Origin: an uncultured Rhodospirillales bacterium
GTDB taxonomy: Bacteria; Pseudomonadota; Alphaproteobacteria; Kiloniellales; Kiloniellaceae
Reading direction: 5' to 3'
Assembly: GCA_913060675.1 (NCBI GenBank)
Contig: CAJXUS010000002.1
Location: 62,001 to 126,000 of the forward strand
DNA length: 64,000 nt
Positions within the stretch are counted from its first letter, which is position 1. Every line of letters begins with the position of its first letter. Positions 52,047-60,357 of the stretch are shown one piece after another. A program made the position numbers and the translations under genes. Below the pieces are notes generated by a model. It made no database searches and had not been told where the DNA came from. It saw only the letters and a list, made by a program, of their open reading frames with translations.

Positions 52047-53468
52047 TTAAGTGATCGGTGTTATCGGTGTCGGTATTTTGGGTAAAATTTCCTCTAAAGA
52101 ATTTGCAGCAGAGAGGAGAGGGCCTTCACCTTGAGGCTTGCCGACGATCTGTAATCCTACGGGGAGACCAGACTTTGTGAAACCACAAGGAATGGATATT
52201 GCTGGTGAAGCCGTCAGAGTAATGGTTGAGACGATTGCCAGCCAATCAATATAAGTTTCCAACTTTTGCCCATCGCATTCTTCGACATATCTTTGTTCAA
52301 CGGGAAAAGGTGGAACGATGGTTGTTGGGCAAAGCAGAAGGTCATATTCTGCAAAGAAGCTTTGCATGCGATAATAGATTTCGCCCCGTTTTCGTTCCGC
52401 CCAGGCAATATCCTCGGCGCTGAGGGAGCGACCATATTCAATATTCCAGATAATATCGTCTTTGAGCTTATCCCTATGTTGGTCAAGTAAGGGGCCAAGA
52501 CCAATCACAAAATCAAGTCCACGCAAACGCTTGAAAACCTCGGGCGCTTCGCTCAATTCTGGTGTGGCTTCTTCTACAATAACGCCAGCTTCTTCAAAAC
52601 GTAACGCGGCCTGAGCACAGATTTCAGCGATTTCAGGATCAACAGGTGTGACGCCAAGATCAGGGCTAAAAGCAATTTTCATGGGTTTCAGTTTTTGCTT
52701 TGTAATGCTGAGAAAGCTTGTCTCTGTCGCAGGTTGGGCAAGGGGATTGGCATTATGGAAACCAACCATTGCATCAAGCAATAAGGCCGTGTCTTCCACG
52801 TTGCGTGCCATTGGACCTTGCATGGACAAGGTTTGAAAAGGTGAAGTGCCGGGGCCGTCTGCAAGCCTGTGCATGGAAGGGCGAAGGCCAACGACACCAC
52901 AAAAACTAGCGGGGTTTCGAAGCGATCCTCCCATGTCGGATCCATGGGCAAGCCAGGCACAGCCTGTGGCAAGGGCCGCTGCCGCGCCACCAGAAGATCC
53001 TGCCGCTGATTTACTTAAGTCCCAAGGGTTTCTTGTCGTGCCAAGTACGGGATTAAAAGTATGGGCTCCTGCGCCAAATTCTGGGGTGTTTGACTTGGCG
53101 TAAACAATTGCACCATTGGCCTCCATTGTTTCCACCAGAGCATCAGACCAGTCGGGAATTCTGTTGGCAAAAATGGGGCTTCCAGAAGTTGTTCTTACTC
53201 CTTTGATCGCCGTCAGATCTTTGATGGGAACGGGGATACCCGCTAACAACCCCCGATCTTCCAATGGCTTTTTTTCGAGCTCTTTGGCAAAGGCTCTCGC
53301 GCGATCAAAACAGAGGGTTGGCAGCGCGTTTACAGGACCATCTACGGCCTCAATTCGATCTTCTAATACATCCAATAGCTCGGAAGGGCTGACTTCATTT
53401 TTGACAAGCAATTCTTTAATTTCACATGCGCTTGCTTGAATGAGTTGTTCGGAAGATGTGTTTGTCAT
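52047..53468 (-). CDS. Amidase (amidase-signature family)
   Basis: A 473-residue cytosolic hydrolase of the GatA/amidase signature family. Catalytic Lys is in PVPIKDLTAIKGVRTTSGSP and the cis-Ser/Ser nucleophile pair in SKSAAGSSGGAAAALATGCAWLAHGSDMGGSLRNPA. Not GatA in context: no gatB or gatC nearby, and GatA-typical wording is absent. Its natural amide is unknown. Confidence 0.92.
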   Translation of the reverse strand: MTNTSSEQLIQASACEIKELLVKNEVSPSELLDVLEDRIEAVDGPVNALPTLCFDRARAFAKELEKKPLEDRGLLAGIPVPIKDLTAIKGVRTTSGSPIFANRIPDWSDALVETMEANGAIVYAKSNTPEFGAGAHTFNPVLGTTRNPWDLSKSAAGSSGGAAAALATGCAWLAHGSDMGGSLRNPASFCGVVGLRPSMHRLADGPGTSPFQTLSMQGPMARNVEDTALLLDAMVGFHNANPLAQPATETSFLSITKQKLKPMKIAFSPDLGVTPVDPEIAEICAQAALRFEEAGVIVEEATPELSEAPEVFKRLRGLDFVIGLGPLLDQHRDKLKDDIIWNIEYGRSLSAEDIAWAERKRGEIYYRMQSFFAEYDLLLCPTTIVPPFPVEQRYVEECDGQKLETYIDWLAIVSTITLTASPAISIPCGFTKSGLPVGLQIVGKPQGEGPLLSAANSLEEILPKIPTPITPIT

Positions 53469-53539
53469 TGTGAAGATCGCTCTAAAGAATGGATATCGAA
53501 AGACAGGTTTATGCTAACAGACATGATTGGTGATTGCAT

Positions 53540-54502
53540 CTAATGGTGTGTATTGGCAGCTCCCATGCGTCTTTGAAATTTTGCGATTTGTTCTTTTGCA
53601 GTAAGCGAGAGGTGCTCAGCCAGGAGTTTGAGCTCTTCTTTTCTCACCGAACTACTTCGCCAAGCGAGACCAAGCTTTCGGTGGTTGGCTTGACCGACAA
53701 GAAGAGAAAGGCTGACGTTTGTTCCTTCGAGTAATGAGGCTTGGCAAGCGAGAGATGGAAGTAATGTAATGCCAAGGCCATTGGCCACCATATGAACAAG
53801 GGTCAGGAGACTTGAGGCCTGTAGAGTTTGTCCTGGTTTGAGATTGTAAGTGTGACAGGCAGCGAGGGCATGGTCTCTGAGGCAATGGCCTTCTTCGAGC
53901 AATATCAATTCTTTTTGAAATGCTTGAGTTTCGAGTAGGAGATCAATATCTGATGATTTCATCTTTGTAATAGGATGTTCTTTTGGGTGTGCCAAGAGAA
54001 AGGGATCTTCGGCAAGTTCTGTCCATTCAAGTCCGGGTTCATCATAGGGAAATGCCATCAAGGCAGCGTCTAAGGTGCCTTCGCGCACGCGTTTTACCAA
54101 TCGGGCAGTCTCGTCCTCAACAAGATAAAGTCGCAAATCAGGATACTCCTTACGGAGTATTGGGAGGGTTTGAGGAAGAAGATAGGGTGCTATTGTTGGA
54201 ATTGCGCCTAATCTGAGGTTTCCAGAAAGAGGTTTGTTGCTATGTCGCGCAAGTGTTGCGATTTCTTCTGCTTCTCTTAAGAGGTTTGCTGCACGTTTGG
54301 CAATGTCTGTACCGAGCTCTGTAAATAGAACCCGTCGTTTTGTTCGTTCAACCAGTTTGCAATCAAGCAAATTTTCGAGTTCCTGTAATCCCGCACTTAA
54401 GGTTGATTGCGTTACGCTGCAAGCATCGGCTGCACGGCCAAAATGCCCATGACGTTCAAGTTCAACGAGATACTTGAGCTGCTTTAATGTCGGCAAATAC
54501 AT
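53540..54502 (-). CDS. oxyR: Hydrogen-peroxide sensor OxyR
   Basis: A 320-residue LysR regulator activated when peroxide forms a disulfide. The winged helix is PTLKQLKYLVELERHGHFGRAADACSVTQSTLSAGLQELE. The sensing cysteines are present at Cys207 and Cys216 in EEGHCLRDHALAACHTY, nine residues apart as in E. coli Cys199/Cys208. It is divergent from a catalase gene, the classical arrangement. Confidence 0.95.
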   Translation of the reverse strand: MYLPTLKQLKYLVELERHGHFGRAADACSVTQSTLSAGLQELENLLDCKLVERTKRRVLFTELGTDIAKRAANLLREAEEIATLARHSNKPLSGNLRLGAIPTIAPYLLPQTLPILRKEYPDLRLYLVEDETARLVKRVREGTLDAALMAFPYDEPGLEWTELAEDPFLLAHPKEHPITKMKSSDIDLLLETQAFQKELILLEEGHCLRDHALAACHTYNLKPGQTLQASSLLTLVHMVANGLGITLLPSLACQASLLEGTNVSLSLLVGQANHRKLGLAWRSSSVRKEELKLLAEHLSLTAKEQIAKFQRRMGAANTHH

Positions 54503-54503
54503 A

Positions 54504-54555
54504 TAAATCGATTTTCCCTATTACTGTGAGTAGAATAACTTGTTGGATCGATTTA
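54504..54555. promoter_or_regulatory. Inverted repeat in the oxyR-catalase intergenic region
   Basis: TAAATCGAT (54504-54512) and ATCGATTTA (54547-54555) form a perfect 9-bp inverted pair 34 bases apart next to the oxyR start. A CTAT element and TAG lie between. Spacing is compatible with an OxyR tetramer site, but the bases do not follow the E. coli consensus closely. Confidence 0.4.
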
Positions 54556-54686
54556 ATGCAAGGGCGTAGTGTTCTTTCATCAGGCCGGCGCAGCCAACAA
54601 TCAAATAGCCTCTGCCGGAAACCAATCAAAATTATTTAACTGGCTCCCGACGTTCAAAAGCTGGTTATGGAGAGAAGGTATCGACA

Positions 54687-56144
54687 ATGAAAAATAAGCT
54701 AACAACCGCATTTGGTGCTCCAGTAGTCGACAATCAAAACATACAAACCGCGGGCCCACGTGGACCTGCTTTGCTTCAGGATGTTTGGTTCCTGGAAAAA
54801 ATGGCTCATTTTGACCGTGAGGTCATTCCAGAACGCCGGATGCATGCCAAGGGTTCTGCTGCCTATGGTTCTTTTACGGTTACACACGACATTACGAAGT
54901 ATACAAAGGCGAAGATCTTTTCTGAGGTTGGCAAAAAAACAGATATGTTCTTGCGGTTCTCTACTGTCGCCGGTGAACGCGGCGCGGCAGATGCGGAGCG
55001 TGATATTCGTGGTTTTGCGATGAAATTTTATACTGAGGAAGGAAACTGGGATTTAGTGGGTAATAATACGCCTGTCTTTTTCCTCCGAGACCCGATGAAG
55101 TTTCCTGATCTCAACCACGCTGTAAAACGTGATCCCAAAACTAACATGCGCAGTGCTGATAATAACTGGGATTTCTGGACAAGTCTGCCAGAAGCTCTAC
55201 ACCAGATTACGATTGTCATGAGCGATCGGGGAATTCCTGCTACTTATCGACATATGCATGGCTTTGGCAGTCATACCTTTAGTTTTATCAATGCTGAAAA
55301 TGAACGCTTTTGGGTCAAATTCCATTTCAAAACCCAGCAGGGTATCCGTAACTTGACCGATGAGGAAGCTGGCGAAATGGTCGGTTCTGACCGTGAAAGC
55401 CATCAGCGAGATCTCTATGACGCAATTGAAAACGGTGATTTCCCTAAATGGACTTTGTTTGTTCAAATTATGCCAGAAAAAGAAGCAGGGGCTTACCGCT
55501 ACAATCCGTTTGATTTGACCAAGGTTTGGCCTAAAGGGGATTATCCGCTTATTGAAGTTGGTGAATTCGAGCTTAATCGCAATCCTGAAAATTATTTTGC
55601 CGAGGTTGAACAGTCAGCATTTAATCCTGGCAACGTTGTTCCTGGGATTAGCTTTTCCCCGGACAAAATGCTCCAAGGTCGTTTGTTCTCTTATGGCGAT
55701 ACCCAACGATACCGCCTCGGGGTCAACCACAGCCAGATCCCGGTCAACGCACCTAAATGTCCATTCCACTCCTATCACAGGGATGGCGCCATGCGCGTAG
55801 ACAGTAATGCAGGTGCGCGTATTGGCTATGAACCTAATACTGTGGGTGAATGGAATGAACAGCCTGACTTCGCCGAACCACCGCTGTCTATAGAAGGCAC
55901 AGCTGATCACTGGAATCACAGGGTAGATGAAGACTATTACTCTCAACCGCGAGCTCTGTTTCAGCTAATGTCCGCAGAACAACAACAGGTATTGTTTAAA
56001 AATACAGCAGCAAATGTTGGGGGAGCGCGGCTTGAAATCCAGCATAAGCATATTCGTAATTGCTACAAAGCTGATCCAGCTTATGGGGCAGGCGTTGCAA
56101 AGGCACTAGGTTTAAACGCTGAAGAAATTGCTGCCGCGGAATAA
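54687..56144 (+). CDS. katA: Monofunctional haem catalase
   Basis: A 485-residue small-subunit catalase that turns hydrogen peroxide into water and oxygen. Active-site His53 is in [13 protein letters not shown], Asn in [14 protein letters not shown], and the haem-ligand Tyr in [17 protein letters not shown]. Size fits clade 3 enzymes. OxyR is encoded next door and very likely controls it. A perfect stem terminator follows. Confidence 0.96.
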   Translation: MKNKLTTAFGAPVVDNQNIQTAGPRGPALLQDVWFLEKMAHFDREVIPERRMHAKGSAAYGSFTVTHDITKYTKAKIFSEVGKKTDMFLRFSTVAGERGAADAERDIRGFAMKFYTEEGNWDLVGNNTPVFFLRDPMKFPDLNHAVKRDPKTNMRSADNNWDFWTSLPEALHQITIVMSDRGIPATYRHMHGFGSHTFSFINAENERFWVKFHFKTQQGIRNLTDEEAGEMVGSDRESHQRDLYDAIENGDFPKWTLFVQIMPEKEAGAYRYNPFDLTKVWPKGDYPLIEVGEFELNRNPENYFAEVEQSAFNPGNVVPGISFSPDKMLQGRLFSYGDTQRYRLGVNHSQIPVNAPKCPFHSYHRDGAMRVDSNAGARIGYEPNTVGEWNEQPDFAEPPLSIEGTADHWNHRVDEDYYSQPRALFQLMSAEQQQVLFKNTAANVGGARLEIQHKHIRNCYKADPAYGAGVAKALGLNAEEIAAAE

Positions 56145-56166
56145 TAGTCTTATTTCTTGGTGGTAC

Positions 56167-56200
56167 AAAGGGGAGGATCGCGCCGGATCCTCCCCTTTTT
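56167..56200 (+). terminator. Terminator after the catalase gene
   Basis: 13-bp stem AAAGGGGAGGATC with its complement, six-base loop, then TTTTTG. Confidence 0.93.
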
Positions 56201-56285
56201 GTTTTTGAACGACCACCAATCAAAACTTGATTAACTTTATCATCAAACTTTTCGGCTACGCTGTAAAAAAATCTAGGAGATAGTC

Positions 56286-57080
56286 ATGCTATACTTCGTT
56301 GCGTCGAAAATAATGACCATCAGAAAAAGCATCTTGGGAGTATTTCTGAAGGGTGCCTTTTCTCTTTTTACAGCACTGTCGATCACTATGTTTTCGAGCC
56401 AATCTGCAAATGCGGATGGTGAAATAGAGATTCTAGCTGTTCATTTTCCCCCCTTTGAGTTCGAGAAACCCGAAAATGGATTGAAAGGTTTTGATGTCGA
56501 AACCGTTGTTGAAGCGTTTCACCGTAAAGGAGTGGTTGCCAAAGTTGTCTTTACGCCATGGGCTCGGGCTATAGAAATGGGACGCAAAGGGAAGGCGGCT
56601 GGAATACTGTCTTGTGCAAAGAATGCAAAACGTGAAGAATATTTTGCAACGTCCGAACCGATTAGTTTTGCTACTCGAGGGTATTCTGCTCTTGAAAGTA
56701 ATGAAGTAGGCTCAATTACCAAAATAGAAGACGGGGCAGATTATGATGTCGGTACTGTTATTGGATATGCATCTAGCAAAGAGTTGACCGATGTTGGCAT
56801 AAAACACGATCTCTCGCCCGATATTAACACCACATTACAAAAATTACGGGCTGGGCGGATCGATCTCTTTTTTAGTGAATTAAATGCCACCAAGTATATG
56901 GCGAAACAAATTATTCCTGGTGTCTCGTTAAAACACTACCCCACTAGTCAGAAGGCCTATCATCTCTGTGTCAGTCGGAACTGGCCGGGATCGATTGAAT
57001 TGCTCACTCTTTTTAATGAAGGGCTTGTTGAAATCCAATCCGATGGTACATACGACAAGATCCACGCAAAATATAAATAA
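56286..57080 (+). CDS. Solitary periplasmic binding protein (SBP_bac_3-like)
   Basis: A 264-residue exported protein. A longish signal region (MTIRKSILGVFLKGAFSLFTALSITMFSSQSANA) precedes EIEILAVHFPPFEFEKPENGLKGFDVETVVEAFHRKGVVAKVVFTPWARAIEMGRKGKAAGILSCAKNAKREEYF, the type II amino-acid-binding fold. AGGAGA precedes the ATG at 56286. No transporter genes are adjacent. Proteins of this type often act alone as chemosensory or signalling receptors, or are shared by distant permeases. Confidence 0.85.
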   Translation: MLYFVASKIMTIRKSILGVFLKGAFSLFTALSITMFSSQSANADGEIEILAVHFPPFEFEKPENGLKGFDVETVVEAFHRKGVVAKVVFTPWARAIEMGRKGKAAGILSCAKNAKREEYFATSEPISFATRGYSALESNEVGSITKIEDGADYDVGTVIGYASSKELTDVGIKHDLSPDINTTLQKLRAGRIDLFFSELNATKYMAKQIIPGVSLKHYPTSQKAYHLCVSRNWPGSIELLTLFNEGLVEIQSDGTYDKIHAKYK

Positions 57081-57304
57081 CGATAAACTAAGAGTTGGTT
57101 TGTTATTTATTTATCTACCTTTAAGTGTCGAATTTTAGGTAAAAATTCTCTCAAAGTAAATATTACAAAGATATTATAGTTAACAGAGCTGTTTTCATTT
57201 GATCTTTTGTTTCCTTTTTGCTTTGTCAGGGCAGGAACGGAACTTTCTTATATTAGTGTTTGGTAAATAAGAGTCCGTAGTATCTAGTTTAATACGGGCT
57301 TTGT

Positions 57305-58882
57305 ATGACTATCGAGCATTCGAAAGAGTGTGCTCTTACTTCTGAGATACGAAGTAATGTGAGCAACTTATTTTTAGAACATAGCATTGAGGCGGTTCTT
57401 GTTACGGACACTGCGGGAAACGTTGTTTATGCTAATCCAGCGGTTTTTCGTAATTTCGGCTATGATTTTCCTGATCTAGTTGATCGGAACATATTTGATT
57501 TTATTGATGTGTCCTTGGCCGATAAAACGACACTTCTAACAATAGATGCTCCAGAAGATGTCGAAGAACCCTTTCTCGGTATTTTTCGGACTGCCGTGGA
57601 TCTATATGTTGATGTCCATTTGCGTTCTTACCTCGTAAAAAATGGTGACCAAACTCAACGGGTTTTTCTTGTCCGTGATATCAGTACTAGGACGTCTATA
57701 CGCCGCGAGTTGAAATCTTCTCAACAGTTAATGAGCAGTATTGTCGAAGGTGTTGGCGATTCAATTATTGCCGCAGATAAGGATGGCCAACTGACCTTGT
57801 TCAACAAGGGGGCTGAGACAACCTTTGGTTATCGTGCTGATGAGGTTCTGGGTAAAAACTTATCAATGCTTATCCCTGCTGATGTTAAGTTAAAGCATCA
57901 ACAACATTTCTCTAAGCTCGAGGATAGTGACGTACGTACCCGTAATATGGGTATGAGGGGGGGTATCTCTGGTCTTCGGAAAAATGGGGACACATTCCCC
58001 GCTGAAGCAACGATAATGCGAATTAGTGAAGGTGATGATCTGGTCTTTGCGGCTGTTGTTCGGGACGTTTCCGAGAGAATCATGGTGCAAGGCGAATTGC
58101 AAGAGGCCAAAGAAATGGCTGAAACTTCCAATCAGATGAAATCCTCATTTCTTGCTAATATGAGCCATGAACTTAGAACGCCGCTAAATGCCATTATCGG
58201 GTTTTCTGAGTTTATTACCGAAGAGCATCTCGGCAAGTTAGAACATGATAAATATCGTGAATATATTGGTGATATCCTCGATAGCGGGCGGCACTTACTG
58301 ACCATTGTAAACGATATTCTTGACCTTTCTCGGGTTGAGGCTGGTGAAATACAGCTAAATGAGACAGTTGTATGTATACGCCAAGCAATTCTATCTGCGT
58401 ATCGTTTTGTAAACCGTCAAGCGAATGCTAAAAACATATCTCTAGACGTCGATTTTGAAGATAACCTTCCGTATCTCTTTGCGGATGAGCGGATTTTGAA
58501 ACAGGTGGTCATTAATTTGGCAACGAACGCCGTAAAATTTACCCCAGAAGGTGGATCGATAAGGGCGTGTATTAAATCTCTTGGGAATAATGGCCAAATT
58601 GCCATTGTAATATCCGATACAGGTATTGGTATTGCCGAAGAAGATTTGGAGCGCGTTATAAAACCCTTTGAGCAGTCTGAATCCAGTTATACCAAGACCA
58701 TCGAAGGTACTGGATTGGGATTATCATTGGCGCAGTCTTTGATGGAATTACATGGCGGGAAATTAACGATTAAAAGTGAGCTTGGATCGGGCACCTCCGT
58801 TCAACTCACGTTCCCAGCGCAACGCGTAATTTCGTCAACGGATATGAAGCTTCATTTATCAGACAAAAAGCTGTCGGCGTAA
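57305..58882 (+). CDS. PAS-PAS sensor histidine kinase
   Basis: A 525-residue cytosolic kinase with no membrane segments. PAS 1 spans about residues 25-130 (VLVTDTAGNVVYANPAVFRNFGYD). PAS 2 spans about 142-258 (SIIAADKDGQLTLFNKGAETTFGYRADEVLGKNLSMLIP). HisKA has His288 in NMSHELRTPLNAIIGFSEF. The ATPase shows N box NLATNAVKFTPEGG, G1 DTGIGIAEED and G2 GTGLGLSLAQSLMELHGG. There is no receiver domain or adjacent response regulator. PAS 2 resembles FixL-like sensors, but no haem histidine can be assigned. The stimulus is unknown. Confidence 0.93.
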   Translation: MTIEHSKECALTSEIRSNVSNLFLEHSIEAVLVTDTAGNVVYANPAVFRNFGYDFPDLVDRNIFDFIDVSLADKTTLLTIDAPEDVEEPFLGIFRTAVDLYVDVHLRSYLVKNGDQTQRVFLVRDISTRTSIRRELKSSQQLMSSIVEGVGDSIIAADKDGQLTLFNKGAETTFGYRADEVLGKNLSMLIPADVKLKHQQHFSKLEDSDVRTRNMGMRGGISGLRKNGDTFPAEATIMRISEGDDLVFAAVVRDVSERIMVQGELQEAKEMAETSNQMKSSFLANMSHELRTPLNAIIGFSEFITEEHLGKLEHDKYREYIGDILDSGRHLLTIVNDILDLSRVEAGEIQLNETVVCIRQAILSAYRFVNRQANAKNISLDVDFEDNLPYLFADERILKQVVINLATNAVKFTPEGGSIRACIKSLGNNGQIAIVISDTGIGIAEEDLERVIKPFEQSESSYTKTIEGTGLGLSLAQSLMELHGGKLTIKSELGSGTSVQLTFPAQRVISSTDMKLHLSDKKLSA

Positions 58883-58958
58883 GTTTATTTATTCTCTCGC
58901 GACAGTTTTTTATTTCTCAGGCGTTCTAACTCCATAGTCAAAATGGGAGAGACGTCTT

Positions 58959-59438
58959 ATGAAGCTCAATCAACTAATTCTGCCAACAACAGCGATACTC
59001 TTATCAGCCCTTGTTAGTGGTGTGGCAACGGCACGCCCAATCAAGGCAGTTTATGTTTATAAGCCTCATGCTGTTACATCATACAAATACGTTTTACCTG
59101 TCCAGGGCGTTGGACACCCTCATCGTGCCAAACGAAAACGACCCGTTTATATCGTCTATACGCCGAGTAAGTTAAAACAGAGACATTTCAGTCGGCTCAC
59201 GGCGTTACAACGCGCGAGTTTTGAAAACGCGTTTATTTCAGCAGTTTCTAATTCGAATGGTGGACCTGTCTACTGGAACGCAAATGGGACATCTGGGTCC
59301 ATAAGTGTCATTAAAGACACTTCCCTTGCGGATGGGTGCCGATCTTATATGCAAACTGTGAAGATTAACGGAAAATCAGAGAAAATCAGAGGTATTGCCT
59401 GTCGACAAGTTGATAGTAGTTGGAAGATTATTTCCTGA
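58959..59438 (+). CDS. Exported protein with 17-kDa-antigen-like C-terminal domain
   Basis: A 159-residue protein with signal peptide MKLNQLILPTTAILLSALVSGVATA. A basic, proline-rich middle (KPHAVTSYKYVLPVQGVGHPHRAKRKRPVYIVYTPSKLKQRH) is followed by a small domain: VYWNANGTSGSISVIKDTSLADGCRSYMQTVKINGKSEKIRGIACRQVDSSWKI. The CR-x-Y...G-x-ACR-x-x-D-x-x-W pattern matches the C-terminal part of Rickettsia-type 17-kDa surface antigens. No lipobox, so it is probably periplasmic. Confidence 0.72.
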   Translation: MKLNQLILPTTAILLSALVSGVATARPIKAVYVYKPHAVTSYKYVLPVQGVGHPHRAKRKRPVYIVYTPSKLKQRHFSRLTALQRASFENAFISAVSNSNGGPVYWNANGTSGSISVIKDTSLADGCRSYMQTVKINGKSEKIRGIACRQVDSSWKIIS

Positions 59439-59489
59439 TAATCGACTGGTTTTGTAGGTAAAAATAAGGTGGTCTTAGAAGACATGAAA

Positions 59490-59517
59490 AAGGCAGAGCT
59501 TAAATCAGCTCTGCCTT
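59490..59517 (-). terminator. Terminator for the cytochrome P460 gene
   Basis: Perfect 11-bp stem AAGGCAGAGCT / AGCTCTGCCTT with six-base loop. The T-run is on the minus strand; it may also slow the opposite transcript. Confidence 0.8.
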
Positions 59518-59544
59518 AAGAAGGGAGGTGTCGTCAATTAATTA

Positions 59545-60138
59545 TTAATTTTGAACGCGATAGTCTTCCTCTGGGAAGAACATGTAATCTTGATCTTCGC
59601 CGACGGCATTGTGGCAATCAGCACAAAATTTAACTTTTTTGGAATTCACGCCATTGGTTTCACCAAAGATTTTCCCGCTTGGTGTGATGAGTGTATATTT
59701 CCAGTCGCCGTCTTCTGGGCTAAAACCAGCGGCCATTTTTTCCATGAGAAAAAGAGGTCCGGGTTTTACGCCTTTCTTGGTAACTTTAAAGCTGTCTTTG
59801 GCGACGATTGCCCCCACGGGAAGCGTTCCGATGTCTTCGTATTTTCCATATGCTTTTGCGAGATCATTGGCATAGTTATGGACGAAGCGGCCGCCGTGTG
59901 TGCTGGATTTATGCGGTCCGACTGTGTAGCGATCCCAATTAAAATAATCTGTTGAGACTGGGTGTCCTGATTTAGCGTAACCAGCCTGGAGTTTCGGAGA
60001 GAGTGCTTCGTAGTGCTCTATGACTTTCTCATCGGAAATTTCTTCGGCAGTCACAATTGCAGGAGCAATAAATAAAGCTGGTAGAAAGGCTGCACTTAGA
60101 GCCAATAACTTAAGAGTAGGTTTGATCGCTTTTGTCAT
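59545..60138 (-). CDS. Cytochrome P460 family protein
   Basis: A 197-residue exported c-type haem protein. Signal peptide ends near FIAPAIVTA. The body has DYFNWDRYTVGPHKSSTHGGRFVHNYANDLAKAYGKYEDIGTLPVGAIVAKDSF, and the haem site is CADCH near the C-terminus. Some P460 proteins oxidise hydroxylamine; others are of unknown use. The cross-linking lysine cannot be assigned with confidence. I start at 60138 (MTKAIKP) behind GGAGAAC. It follows the formate dehydrogenase genes on the same strand, after a terminator. Confidence 0.88.
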   Translation of the reverse strand: MTKAIKPTLKLLALSAAFLPALFIAPAIVTAEEISDEKVIEHYEALSPKLQAGYAKSGHPVSTDYFNWDRYTVGPHKSSTHGGRFVHNYANDLAKAYGKYEDIGTLPVGAIVAKDSFKVTKKGVKPGPLFLMEKMAAGFSPEDGDWKYTLITPSGKIFGETNGVNSKKVKFCADCHNAVGEDQDYMFFPEEDYRVQN

Positions 60139-60305
60139 CTGGGTGTTCTCCGGTTTCCTGACTTTCACCGATTTTCTTAAGTACCCGTATTATCGGTGTT
60201 TTGTTCCTATTTTAGATAACACCCTTACAAAAAAATGGGAGTAAAGCCTCTTCACGATCAAGTGAGATCGGAGCTCTAAGGGCTTCTTTGATGAGGGTTA
60301 AACCG

Positions 60306-60338
60306 AAAAGGGCCGCAACTTAGAAGTTACGGCCCTTT
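60306..60338 (-). terminator. Terminator after fdsA
   Basis: Stem AAAAGGGCCGCAACTT with its complement, one internal mismatch, two-base loop. On the minus strand it runs into TTTTCGGTTT. Ends the formate dehydrogenase transcript. Confidence 0.82.
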
Positions 60339-60357
60339 GGCATTAATAGACGCCCTG

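Noticed and set aside
52047-53468. Amidase as GatA of the aminoacyl-tRNA amidotransferase
   Set aside because: No gatB or gatC nearby, and the sequence lacks the GatA-specific stretches despite sharing the amidase signature.
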